NCBI GenBank assembly: GCA_016873675.1
Contig: VGWG01000013.1
Location: 1 to 45,229 of the forward strand
Direction: 5' to 3'
DNA from: Lentisphaerota bacterium
GTDB lineage: Bacteria > Verrucomicrobiota > Kiritimatiellia > RFP12 > JAAYNR01
Length of the DNA stretch: 45,229 bases
How positions within the stretch are numbered: position 1 is the first letter of the stretch; each line of letters starts with the position of its first letter. Below are positions 38,934 to 45,229 of the stretch, piece by piece. Both the position numbers and the translations under genes were made by a program. The notes under the pieces were generated by a model that saw only the letters and a program-made list of their open reading frames with translations, ran no database searches and was not told the DNA's origin.

Positions 38934-41900
38934 TCCTCTTACATCACGTGAACCCTGCCCTTCCGTTTGTCTGTCCGCCCCTGCGCTTCCCCGACGAGTT
39001 GCCGATCACCGCGCACCGCGAGGCGATCGCCGATGCGTTGGCGCGCAGCCGCGTCTTGATCGTCTGCGGCGACACGGGTTCGGGCAAGACCACCCAGATC
39101 CCCAAGATCGCCCTCGCCGCCGGACGCGGCCGCACCGGGCTGATCGGCGTCACCCAGCCCCGACGCCTCGCGGCCGTCGCGATGGCCACCCGTGTTGCCG
39201 AGGAGTTTGGCGGCGAGCCGGGCGGCTTCGTCGGGGTCCAACACCGCTTCGAGCGCCGTCTTTCGCCCGAGACGCGCATCAAGTTCATGACCGACGGCAT
39301 CCTTCTGGCCGAGACCCGCCAGGACCGCCTGTTGCGCGCGTATGACACGCTGATTATCGACGAGGCGCACGAGCGCTCGCTCAACATTGACTTTCTCCTC
39401 GGCATCCTGCGCGGCATCATCTCCCGGCGGCCCGACCTGCGCGTGGTCATCAGCTCCGCCACACTCGATGCCGAACGTTTCGCGACCTTCTTTGCGGATC
39501 GCGGCGCGCCCGCCCCGGTTTTCACCATCCCCGGCCGCCTCTACCCGGTCGAGGTCCGCTACCGGCCTGCCGACGAAGAGGACGCCCCCGACCTGCCTCG
39601 GATGATCGCCCAGGCCGCCGCCGAGCTCGCGGCCGATGCGCCGGGCGACGTGCTGGTCTTTCTTCCCGGCGAGCGCGACATCCGCGATGCCGCCGACGTC
39701 CTCGCCGGCCGCCGCCTCCCCGACACCGCTATCATCCCGCTGCTCGCCTCCCTGCCCGCAGGCGAGCAGCAGCGGGCCTTTAAGACGATCCCCGGCGTCC
39801 GCCGCATCATCCTCGCCACCAACGTCGCCGAAACCTCCGTCACCCTCCCCGGCATCCGCGCCGTGATTGACACCGGTCTCGCCCGCGTCCCCCGCTGGAA
39901 CGCCCGCACCCGCGTCCAGCGCCTCCAGATCGAGGCGATCTCGCAGGCCTCGGCCAGCCAGCGCGCCGGGCGCTGCGGCCGCCTCGGCCCCGGCGTGTGC
40001 ATCCGCCTCTACAGCGCCGACGACCTGGCCGGCCGGCCGCCCTACACCGACCCCGAGATCGTCCGGTCCTCCCTCGCGGGCGTGATCCTGACCATGCTCG
40101 ACCTGCGCCTGGGCGACATCGCCACCTTCCCCTTTCTCGACCCGCCCCCGCCCGCCGCCATCCGCGACGGCCTGCGCGAGCTGATCGAACTCGGCGCTAT
40201 CGAGCATCCCGACGCCCGGCCTGGCGCGCCGTCCGCCGATCCCCGGTCCCCGCCCGCGCTCACCCCGCTCGGCATGCGCCTCGCCCGCCTGCCGCTCGAG
40301 CCGCGCCTCGCCCGCATTCTCTTCGCCGCCGACACCGAGCAGGCACTGCGCCACGCGCTGATCGTTGTCGCCGCCCTCGAATGCGACGATCCCCGCCGGC
40401 GGCCAGTCGAGAAGCAGGCCGAAGCCGACGCCGCGCACGCCCAGTTCCTGACGCCCGCATCCGACTTCTCGGCCCTGCTCCGCCTCTGGCGCTGGTACGA
40501 CGAACAGGGCGGGTTCAGCTCCAACACCACCGCCCGTCGCCTCTGCCGCGACCACTTCCTCTCGTTTCCACGAATGCGCGACTGGCGCGACCTGCGCGAT
40601 CAGCTCGAGCACCTGGTGCGTCCGCTCGGGCTGAATCCGGCGACCGAGGCTGGCGGCGATGCGGGGCTTCACCGCGCCCTGCTGGCGGGACTGCTCGGGC
40701 ATATCGGCAAGCGCGACCCCGAGACCGGCGACTACCGCGGCGCCCACGGTCTGCGCTTCGCCCTCTTTCCCGGTTCCGGCCTTGCCAAGGCCGCGCGCCA
40801 GGCGGGCAAGCGAAAAAAATCCGATGCCGACGTCACCACCGCGCCACCGGCGCGCCCCTCCCCCGCGTCCCTGCCGGTCTCGCGCGACTGGGTGATCGCG
40901 GGCGAACTGGTCGAGACCGCCCGTCTCTATGCCCGCACCGCCGCCTGCATTGACCCGGGCTGGATCGAGCCGATCGCCGGACGTCTCTGCAAATCCTCCT
41001 TCCACTCGCCGTGGTGGGACACCGACAAGGGCTTCGCCCGCATCCGCGAGCGGGTCACCCTTCACGGCCTCGTGCTGGTCGAAAACCGGACGCGCGACTA
41101 CGCCCGCATCAATCCCGCCGATGCGCGCGTCCTGTTCATCCGCCACGGCTTGATCGCGGGAGAGTGTCCGAACCCGCCGCCGATCATCCGCGACAACCTC
41201 AGCCGCCTCGCGCTCCTACGCCTCGCCCAGGCCAAGACCCGCGGCGGCCAGTCCCTGTTGGATGAGGACGCCGTCTACGCCTTTTATGACGCCCACCTGC
41301 CCGCCGACGTTTTCAGTGCCGACGCACTGCGCCGCTGGCTGCGTCAGGCCTCGCCCGAGCAGGTCGAAGCCCTCCGCCTGACCGACGCCGAAATCCCCCT
41401 GCCCGACGGCGCCGCGACGGGCTTTCCCGACACCCTTACGCTCGACGGCCAGTCCATCCCACTCACCTACCGCCATGCGCCGGGAGAGCCCGACGACGGA
41501 ATCACCTGCACCGTCCCCGCCGACCTGCTGTCGCGCCTCCGCGCCTGGCGAGCCGACTGGCTCGTCCCCGGCGCGCTGCCCGAGAAGATCCGCTGGATGC
41601 TCGCGTCGCTCCCCTCCAAGACCCGGCGCCTCGTCGCTCCGCCCGGTGAAACCGCAGACCGCTGTCTCGGACGCATGCCGCCCGGTCGCGAACCGCTGAA
41701 CCAAGCCCTTAGCCGCGCCCTGTACGAGGTCTGCGGCGTCCGCATCCCCGCCGATGCGTGGCGCGAGGACGATTTACCCGACTGGCTCCGCATCCGCTTC
41801 GTGGTGACCGATTCCGACGGCAAGATCCTCGGCAGCGGCCGCACCTTCGACCCCTTGATCAAAACCTTTGCCCTCGCTTCTGTCGGGCCCTCCGCCCCCG

Positions 41901-43033
41901 CTCCGAGTCAGTCGGGAACCGACTCCCGATTTCACCGCGACGGCATCACCGACTGGAGTTTTGGCGATCTTCCAGAAGAGGTCAACATCGACCGCGCCGG
42001 CTGGCCCATGCTCCACTATCCCGCGCTGGTCGACGCGTCACCCGCCGCCTGCGCCCTTCGACTGTTTGCCGACGCCGCGACCGCCGCCGCCATCCATGCC
42101 GAGGGGACGCTGCGGCTCATCGCGCTCGCCCTCGGCCCCGACACGCTCGCCCTCCGCCGTTCGTCCGCGCCAGCCAAAGACCTGCGCGGGGCGCTCGCAG
42201 CCCTTGAGTACACGTCCGAATCTTTCGTTGAGGATATCCTTCGGGCCGCCCTGCACACCTGCTTTCTTGAAGGTCTGGCACCCGTGCGCAGCGAAGCCGT
42301 CTTTCGTCAACGTCTGCTTCTCGGCCGTCCGAAACTGGGTGCCGCTCATCTGCAGATCGCGCGTCTGTGCGCCTCGGTCCTCCATGCGGCGCAGACCCTC
42401 GAACGTGACCTCGGCGGCGACGCGCGGCCGATTCCGGCTGCGGCACCGCCATCGGTGCACACCGCCGAATCGGTTATGCGCGATTTCACCAAAGGTCCGG
42501 CGGCCGTCAAGTCCCCCCCGTTATCAGCGCCCCTCCGGGCCGATGCCCTCGCCACCTTCGCGGATCTGCTGGTATCCTACAACCGCCAACCCAATCCCGG
42601 CGCGCATCACCAGCCAGCCAAACGGGCGGCGGCGCGGGCGCCGGTGGCCGTGACCCTGCATCCGGCTTCGGCAGACGATCTGCGCGACCAGCTCGCCTGG
42701 CTGGTGTTTCCCGGATTCATACGCGCCACACCCTGGGGTCATCTCCAGCACTATCAGCGCTATCTAGAGGGCATGCGCATCCGCGTGGAGCGGCTGCGAA
42801 CCAACCCGGCGGCCGACCTCAAGCGCCTGGCCGAGATTGCGCCCTTCTGGAATCGATACACCGCCTTCACGGCCCGGGATGAGCACGCCACGCACGACCG
42901 CGCCGCCCTCGCAGACTACCGCTGGATGGTCGAGGAGTTCCGCATCTCGCTTTTTGCCCAAGAGTTGGGCACGGCCGCACCCGCCTCGGCCAAGCGCCTC
43001 GAGGCGCAGTGGCAACGGGTGCTCGCGACGTAA
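38921..43033 (+). CDS. hrpA: ATP-dependent RNA helicase HrpA
   Basis: This DEAH-box helicase has up to 1370 residues. Motif I is GDTGSGKTTQ with K56, motif II is IIDEAHERSLN, motif III SSATLDAERF, motif V TNVAETSVTLPGI and motif VI QRAGRCGRLGPG. The helicase-associated region follows, and the long C-terminal half (from about 750) corresponds to DUF3418, as in E. coli HrpA (about 1300). HrpA acts on mRNA and collided ribosomes. TTG 38921 overlaps the folate gene; GTG 38948 is the other likely start, and neither has a good ribosome site. One insert (about 615-650, KRKKSDADVTTAPPARPSP) is low-complexity. Confidence 0.95.
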   Translation: MRSVILLHHVNPALPFVCPPLRFPDELPITAHREAIADALARSRVLIVCGDTGSGKTTQIPKIALAAGRGRTGLIGVTQPRRLAAVAMATRVAEEFGGEPGGFVGVQHRFERRLSPETRIKFMTDGILLAETRQDRLLRAYDTLIIDEAHERSLNIDFLLGILRGIISRRPDLRVVISSATLDAERFATFFADRGAPAPVFTIPGRLYPVEVRYRPADEEDAPDLPRMIAQAAAELAADAPGDVLVFLPGERDIRDAADVLAGRRLPDTAIIPLLASLPAGEQQRAFKTIPGVRRIILATNVAETSVTLPGIRAVIDTGLARVPRWNARTRVQRLQIEAISQASASQRAGRCGRLGPGVCIRLYSADDLAGRPPYTDPEIVRSSLAGVILTMLDLRLGDIATFPFLDPPPPAAIRDGLRELIELGAIEHPDARPGAPSADPRSPPALTPLGMRLARLPLEPRLARILFAADTEQALRHALIVVAALECDDPRRRPVEKQAEADAAHAQFLTPASDFSALLRLWRWYDEQGGFSSNTTARRLCRDHFLSFPRMRDWRDLRDQLEHLVRPLGLNPATEAGGDAGLHRALLAGLLGHIGKRDPETGDYRGAHGLRFALFPGSGLAKAARQAGKRKKSDADVTTAPPARPSPASLPVSRDWVIAGELVETARLYARTAACIDPGWIEPIAGRLCKSSFHSPWWDTDKGFARIRERVTLHGLVLVENRTRDYARINPADARVLFIRHGLIAGECPNPPPIIRDNLSRLALLRLAQAKTRGGQSLLDEDAVYAFYDAHLPADVFSADALRRWLRQASPEQVEALRLTDAEIPLPDGAATGFPDTLTLDGQSIPLTYRHAPGEPDDGITCTVPADLLSRLRAWRADWLVPGALPEKIRWMLASLPSKTRRLVAPPGETADRCLGRMPPGREPLNQALSRALYEVCGVRIPADAWREDDLPDWLRIRFVVTDSDGKILGSGRTFDPLIKTFALASVGPSAPAPSQSGTDSRFHRDGITDWSFGDLPEEVNIDRAGWPMLHYPALVDASPAACALRLFADAATAAAIHAEGTLRLIALALGPDTLALRRSSAPAKDLRGALAALEYTSESFVEDILRAALHTCFLEGLAPVRSEAVFRQRLLLGRPKLGAAHLQIARLCASVLHAAQTLERDLGGDARPIPAAAPPSVHTAESVMRDFTKGPAAVKSPPLSAPLRADALATFADLLVSYNRQPNPGAHHQPAKRAAARAPVAVTLHPASADDLRDQLAWLVFPGFIRATPWGHLQHYQRYLEGMRIRVERLRTNPAADLKRLAEIAPFWNRYTAFTARDEHATHDRAALADYRWMVEEFRISLFAQELGTAAPASAKRLEAQWQRVLAT

Positions 43034-43172
43034 GCGGTCCGCCGCTGGGCGCGATTTCACTTCGTTGCATCGCACCTCGAATTCAGGAGTCAGGAGTTAG
43101 GTCTGTGGGGACTCTCCCGCTCCATCCCCTCCGCATCACCCACGGGGCGGTAAAAAATATTTAAAGAAACGA

Positions 43173-43197
43173 TTGACTTACCCCCCCCCGCTATAAT
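43173..43197 (+). promoter_or_regulatory. Promoter-like site with a C9 tract between -35 and -10
   Basis: TTGACT (43173-43178) and a perfect TATAAT (43192-43197) are separated by 13 bases that include nine consecutive C (43181-43189). The spacing is too short for full activity; a gain of three or four C would restore 16-17. This is the arrangement of slippage-controlled phase-variable promoters. Confidence 0.5.
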
Positions 43198-43220
43198 ATC
43201 GCCTCATCAACTGATTCGGT

Positions 43221-43266
43221 CCCGCTCATTTTGTGTTCCACGCTGGTGGACCCGGAGCGGGTTTTT
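43221..43266 (+). terminator. Two-tier hairpin with T-run (intrinsic terminator or attenuator)
   Basis: CCCGCTC (43221-43227) pairs with GAGCGGG (43255-43261). Inside, TCCAC (43237-43241) pairs with GTGGA (43246-43250) around GCTG. Five T follow (43262-43266). It lies 24-69 bp downstream of the TATAAT, so a transcript of about 60 nt would end here unless read through. Confidence 0.65.
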
Positions 43267-43338
43267 CATGCGGGAAGCAATCAGAGGATGCAACAACGCG
43301 ATTGATCAAACGGGGATGAGGAGGCGATGATTACATAA

Positions 43339-43950
43339 TCCTCTAGCGGTCCGGCGGACGTGGCTTTTTCGCCCAACGCCTCCAATCCCGCCAAGGACAC
43401 CCTCGCCACGTTCACCCAGTCCGGCGACTACACCTTCATGGCCGTGATCTACGACGCCCAGGGGCTTGCGGCCACCAATGGCCAAGTCGAGCTACCTGTT
43501 CCCCAGCGCCAATCTGTCGCCGGATAGCGGTGCGTTCCCGTTCTTCATCTGGTCGCTGGCCGACCTCAACGGACCGGCTAATCAATACATGATCTACCGC
43601 CCCTCCCTCTACGCAGGCGTGACCGATAACACCGCGTGGGACGGAAACAACGGCGACTTCTATTACGGCGATACCGGCAACCGCGTGTATCTCATGCTCC
43701 AACAGCACTCTAGCCATTCGAGAAACCCGGTAAGCGCGAGCTCGTGGTCTCCGACACCCCCAAGACCACCACCCGCTTCACCCTCGACGGCTCGCCCGCG
43801 CTGGTGAGCCTCACCGGCCCGAGCGGAACGACCAACGCGGTGGCGCTGGGCAACCTACGGTTCGAGATGCGTTATCCGGGGAAAGCGCGTGTGTGGGTAT
43901 GTGAATCGAGTCTGTGGGGACAGAGAACGCGTAGCGCCCATTTTTCCTGA
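43339..43950 (+). pseudogene. Decayed PKD/cadherin-like surface protein gene fragments
   Basis: Three adjoining pieces in different frames look like parts of one secreted protein. Frame piece 1 (43339-43527) reads PADVAFSPNASNPAKDTLAT and then TFTQSGDYTFMAVIYDAQGL, a PKD/REJ-type repeat. Piece 2 (about 43484-43710) reads SSYLFPSANLSPDSGAFPFF and GDFYYGDTGNRVYLMLQ. Piece 3 (about 43735-43950) reads VVSDTPKTTTRFTLDGSPAL followed by LTGPSGTTNAVALGNLRFEM. The first has no start codon. An AGGAGG site with ATG at 43328 upstream runs only three codons (MIT) to TAA. I infer a large adhesin-like gene inactivated by deletions and frameshifts; its family is not certain. Confidence 0.6.
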
Positions 43951-44057
43951 TTTCCAGATTCAAACGACCCGATCAGGGACATGCGTCCGGTCCGTCCCAG
44001 ATACACACACTGAGATCTGTCTGCACCTGCCACGTAACCATCAGAGGAGAGATCAAC

Positions 44058-44189
44058 ATGGTCGAGCAGAAAATGGTTGAAGTATGGATCGCTGCGCGGA
44101 AGTCCAGGTTTCAAATCGAGAACAAACTTACGACCTATGGCGTACCACCAGATGAAGCCGCCGCACTGATCGAAGGAAACCACTATTGA
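44058..44189 (+). CDS. 43-residue hypothetical protein
   Basis: This short ORF reads MVEQKMVEVWIAARKSRF and ends PPDEAAALIEGNHY. It has a strong AGAGGAGA ribosome site 7 bases before ATG. The predicted product is one or two soluble helices, charged and without a membrane segment. Its stop overlaps the -35 box of the toxin-antitoxin promoter. The family is unknown. It could be a real small protein linked to the following toxin pair, or the intact end of a lost gene. Confidence 0.5.
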   Translation: MVEQKMVEVWIAARKSRFQIENKLTTYGVPPDEAAALIEGNHY

Positions 44190-44214
44190 CGACAACCGCA
44201 AATTAGATTACATT
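44186..44214 (+). promoter_or_regulatory. Promoter of the HigBA-type pair
   Basis: TTGACG (44186-44191) is followed after 17 bases by TACATT (44209-44214). TGTACA (44214-44219), a self-complementary hexamer, touches the -10 box and could be part of an operator. Confidence 0.6.
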
Positions 44215-44237
44215 GTACACTGATTGAAAGGACGGAC

Positions 44238-44570
44238 ATGCTGACGTTCATAGAGGCGACGCTCTTCACAAAGCGGATCATCGAACTCGGGGCCGAAGAG
44301 ACCTACCGGGCCTTGCAGAATGAACTCGCAGCTAACCCCGATGCGGGCGACGTGATCCCGGGAATGGGCGGACTGCGCAAGATTCGCCTGTCGCTACCCG
44401 GAAGGGGCAAGCGTGGCGCGGCAAGGACGCTGTACCTGCTTTTCACGCGTGCGGAAACCATCGTCTTTCTGATGGTCTACACGAAAAACGACTTCGAGGA
44501 TCTGCCGCCTGACGTAAAGAAAGCCGTGCGCCAACGAATCGCAATAATCAGACAGGAGTTTGAGCCATGA
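44238..44570 (+). CDS. RelE/HigB-type toxin
   Basis: This 110-residue protein resembles toxins of the RelE/HigB superfamily that pair with XRE antitoxins. MLTFIEATLFTKRIIEL opens the fold. GMGGLRKIRLSLPGRGKRGAARTLYLLF carries the basic central strands, and FLMVYTKNDFEDLPPDVKKAV is the C-terminal signature of this group. Such toxins cleave translating mRNA. AAAGGAC lies about 6 bases before ATG 44238. The antitoxin gene follows with an ATGA overlap; toxin-first order is typical of higBA. Confidence 0.9.
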   Translation: MLTFIEATLFTKRIIELGAEETYRALQNELAANPDAGDVIPGMGGLRKIRLSLPGRGKRGAARTLYLLFTRAETIVFLMVYTKNDFEDLPPDVKKAVRQRIAIIRQEFEP

Positions 44571-44893
44571 GCGTGAAACAAAAAGAATATGACTTCGACG
44601 CCGACGAACTGCTTGGTGCTCTCGACGAGACGCTGCAGCACGCACGCGGTAAAATCACCCTGCGCACAACCCGCGTGCCCCTGCCCAAAAAGGCGGCACC
44701 GATGCCACCCGAAAAAGTCGTCGCCTTGCGTCACACACTGAACGTGTCGCAGACGGTTTTCGCTCATCTCCTCAATGTATCGCCCATGACGGCGAAAAGC
44801 TGGGAGACCGGCCGCCGCTCGCCCTGCGGCGCGGCCTTGCGTCTGCTCGAAATCGCGGCTTCAAATCCCAATGTGCTCGCACCGTCCCACTGA
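44567..44893 (+). CDS. XRE-family (HigA-type) antitoxin
   Basis: This 108-residue antitoxin has an acidic N-terminal segment (YDFDADELLGALDETL), probably toxin-binding, then a linker. A helix-turn-helix at about 47-95 follows: PEKVVALRHTLNVSQTVFAHLLNVSPMTAKSWETGRRSPCGAALRLLEIA in family terms (described here by its pattern: helix, LNVSQ turn, MTAKSWE recognition helix). It would repress the operon and neutralise the RelE-like toxin encoded just before it. Confidence 0.9.
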   Translation: MSVKQKEYDFDADELLGALDETLQHARGKITLRTTRVPLPKKAAPMPPEKVVALRHTLNVSQTVFAHLLNVSPMTAKSWETGRRSPCGAALRLLEIAASNPNVLAPSH

Positions 44894-45229
44894 CGGACGA
44901 CGGATACGGATAGGACGTACAAGCAGCCTTTTCCGAGGATCGACGAGTGTCGGTTCTGGACGGATAAATGGCGTTTATGTCAAGTTCCATGGCGGGGCGA
45001 AAGTGTCCGGGGCCGGTCCCGGCGGGATTTTTCGACCCAAATCCTCGCCTAAGGAGCGTCGCCGCCGATAACCTGCGCCTACACGCGCTCCGCAGCCATG
45101 GACCAGTCGCCAGAAAAGGCCGAAAACAGGCGGTTTTTCGACAGTGAGGGGGCTTTGGGGTGGTCAGGGGGCGCAAACGGGCACGCCCTTCCGCCCGGCG
45201 CCATCCTATAGAGTGCCGGTTTCGTCGGT
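44894..45229. other. Right-end non-coding stretch
   Basis: No convincing gene is seen. A small hairpin CCGGG (45007-45011) / CCCGG (45018-45022) is followed by CGGGATTTTT and could be a weak terminator for the toxin-antitoxin transcript. Confidence 0.5.

Larger units (their letters stand above)
43034..44057. other. Non-coding and decayed region after hrpA
   Basis: About 1 kb with no intact gene. It holds a poly-C promoter, a terminator-like hairpin and broken surface-protein fragments (listed separately). The 12-mer GTCTGTGGGGAC occurs at 43101-43112 and again at 43910-43921, bracketing the decayed stretch. CCTGAT (43947-43952) and ATCAGG (43972-43977) could form a weak hairpin. Confidence 0.6.

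Noticed and set aside
38939-41146. 735-residue minus-strand open frame opposite hrpA
   Set aside because: Gly/Ala/Asp-rich antisense shadow without motifs.
1-45229. CRISPR array, complete insertion sequence, prophage or replication origin
   Set aside because: No regularly spaced repeats of suitable length, no transposase or integrase, no dnaA-box cluster seen by eye.

Overview
The window is about 45 kb of GC-rich bacterial chromosome. Gene content and protein style suggest a member of the PVC superphylum, most likely Kiritimatiellota/Verrucomicrobiota. Pointers are a secreted trypsin-like protease ending in a Ca-binding WWEGRYGG / DADGDG tail, remnants of giant choice-of-anchor/PKD-type surface proteins, galactan-type glycoside hydrolases, and intergenic TCGGTA-type repeats. 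No rRNA or other taxon marker is present, so this placement is inference.

Layout. (1) 1-2.2 kb: a hybrid histidine kinase whose 5' end looks truncated and joined, across a G-quadruplex-like tract, to the 3' end of a surface-protein gene. (2) 2.3-6.3 kb, minus strand: an HU protein, an HD phosphohydrolase, a GH43 (subfamily 24-like) enzyme and a GH110-like alpha-galactosidase; neither glycosidase has a signal peptide. (3) 6.6-11.3 kb, minus: an orphan solute-binding lipoprotein translationally coupled (ATGA) to a Cache-HAMP-PAS-PAS hybrid kinase. (4) 11.2-11.7 kb: a non-coding stretch with two striking palindromic elements. (5) 11.7-14 kb: a secreted serine protease and an M28 peptidase lipoprotein, then tRNA-Leu(UAA). 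(6) 14.3-26.8 kb, plus: a small toroid-fold protein, QueH, and a tightly packed glycan assembly/modification cluster (tandem GT2, AlgJ-like and AlgI-like O-acetylation proteins, asparagine-synthase-like amidotransferase, an SGNH protein with Cys in place of Ser, ELM1-like GT-B protein, polysaccharide pyruvyltransferase, methyltransferase, GT4). (7) 26.8-30.2 kb: thioredoxin-DsbD fusion, SMR-like transporter, tRNA-Ser(GGA), a secreted unknown, YefM/YoeB toxin-antitoxin. (8) 30.2-33.6 kb, minus: nadC-coaX-coaC-kamA operon (NAD and CoA precursors, radical-SAM aminomutase). (9) 33.7-43.0 kb, plus: AAA/DUF4143 ATPase, HAD phosphatase, RsmC-like methyltransferase, RarA, 5-formyl-THF cyclo-ligase, and a 1370-aa HrpA helicase. 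(10) 43.0-45.2 kb: a poly-C promoter, terminator-like leader and decayed surface-protein gene, then a 43-aa ORF and a HigB/HigA-type toxin-antitoxin pair.

How the genes may work together. The 15.6-26.8 kb genes are joined by ATGA or near-zero spacing and plausibly build and decorate (O-acetyl, pyruvyl, methyl, amide) one exported glycan; no flippase, polymerase or exporter is in the window. The binding-protein/kinase pair next to the GH110/GH43 operon could be a sugar sensor controlling glycan use, but no DNA-binding response regulator is present to close the circuit.

Several genes have good -35/-10 boxes whose predicted transcription start falls on or next to the start codon, suggesting leaderless mRNAs. 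All promoter, operator and terminator calls are by eye.
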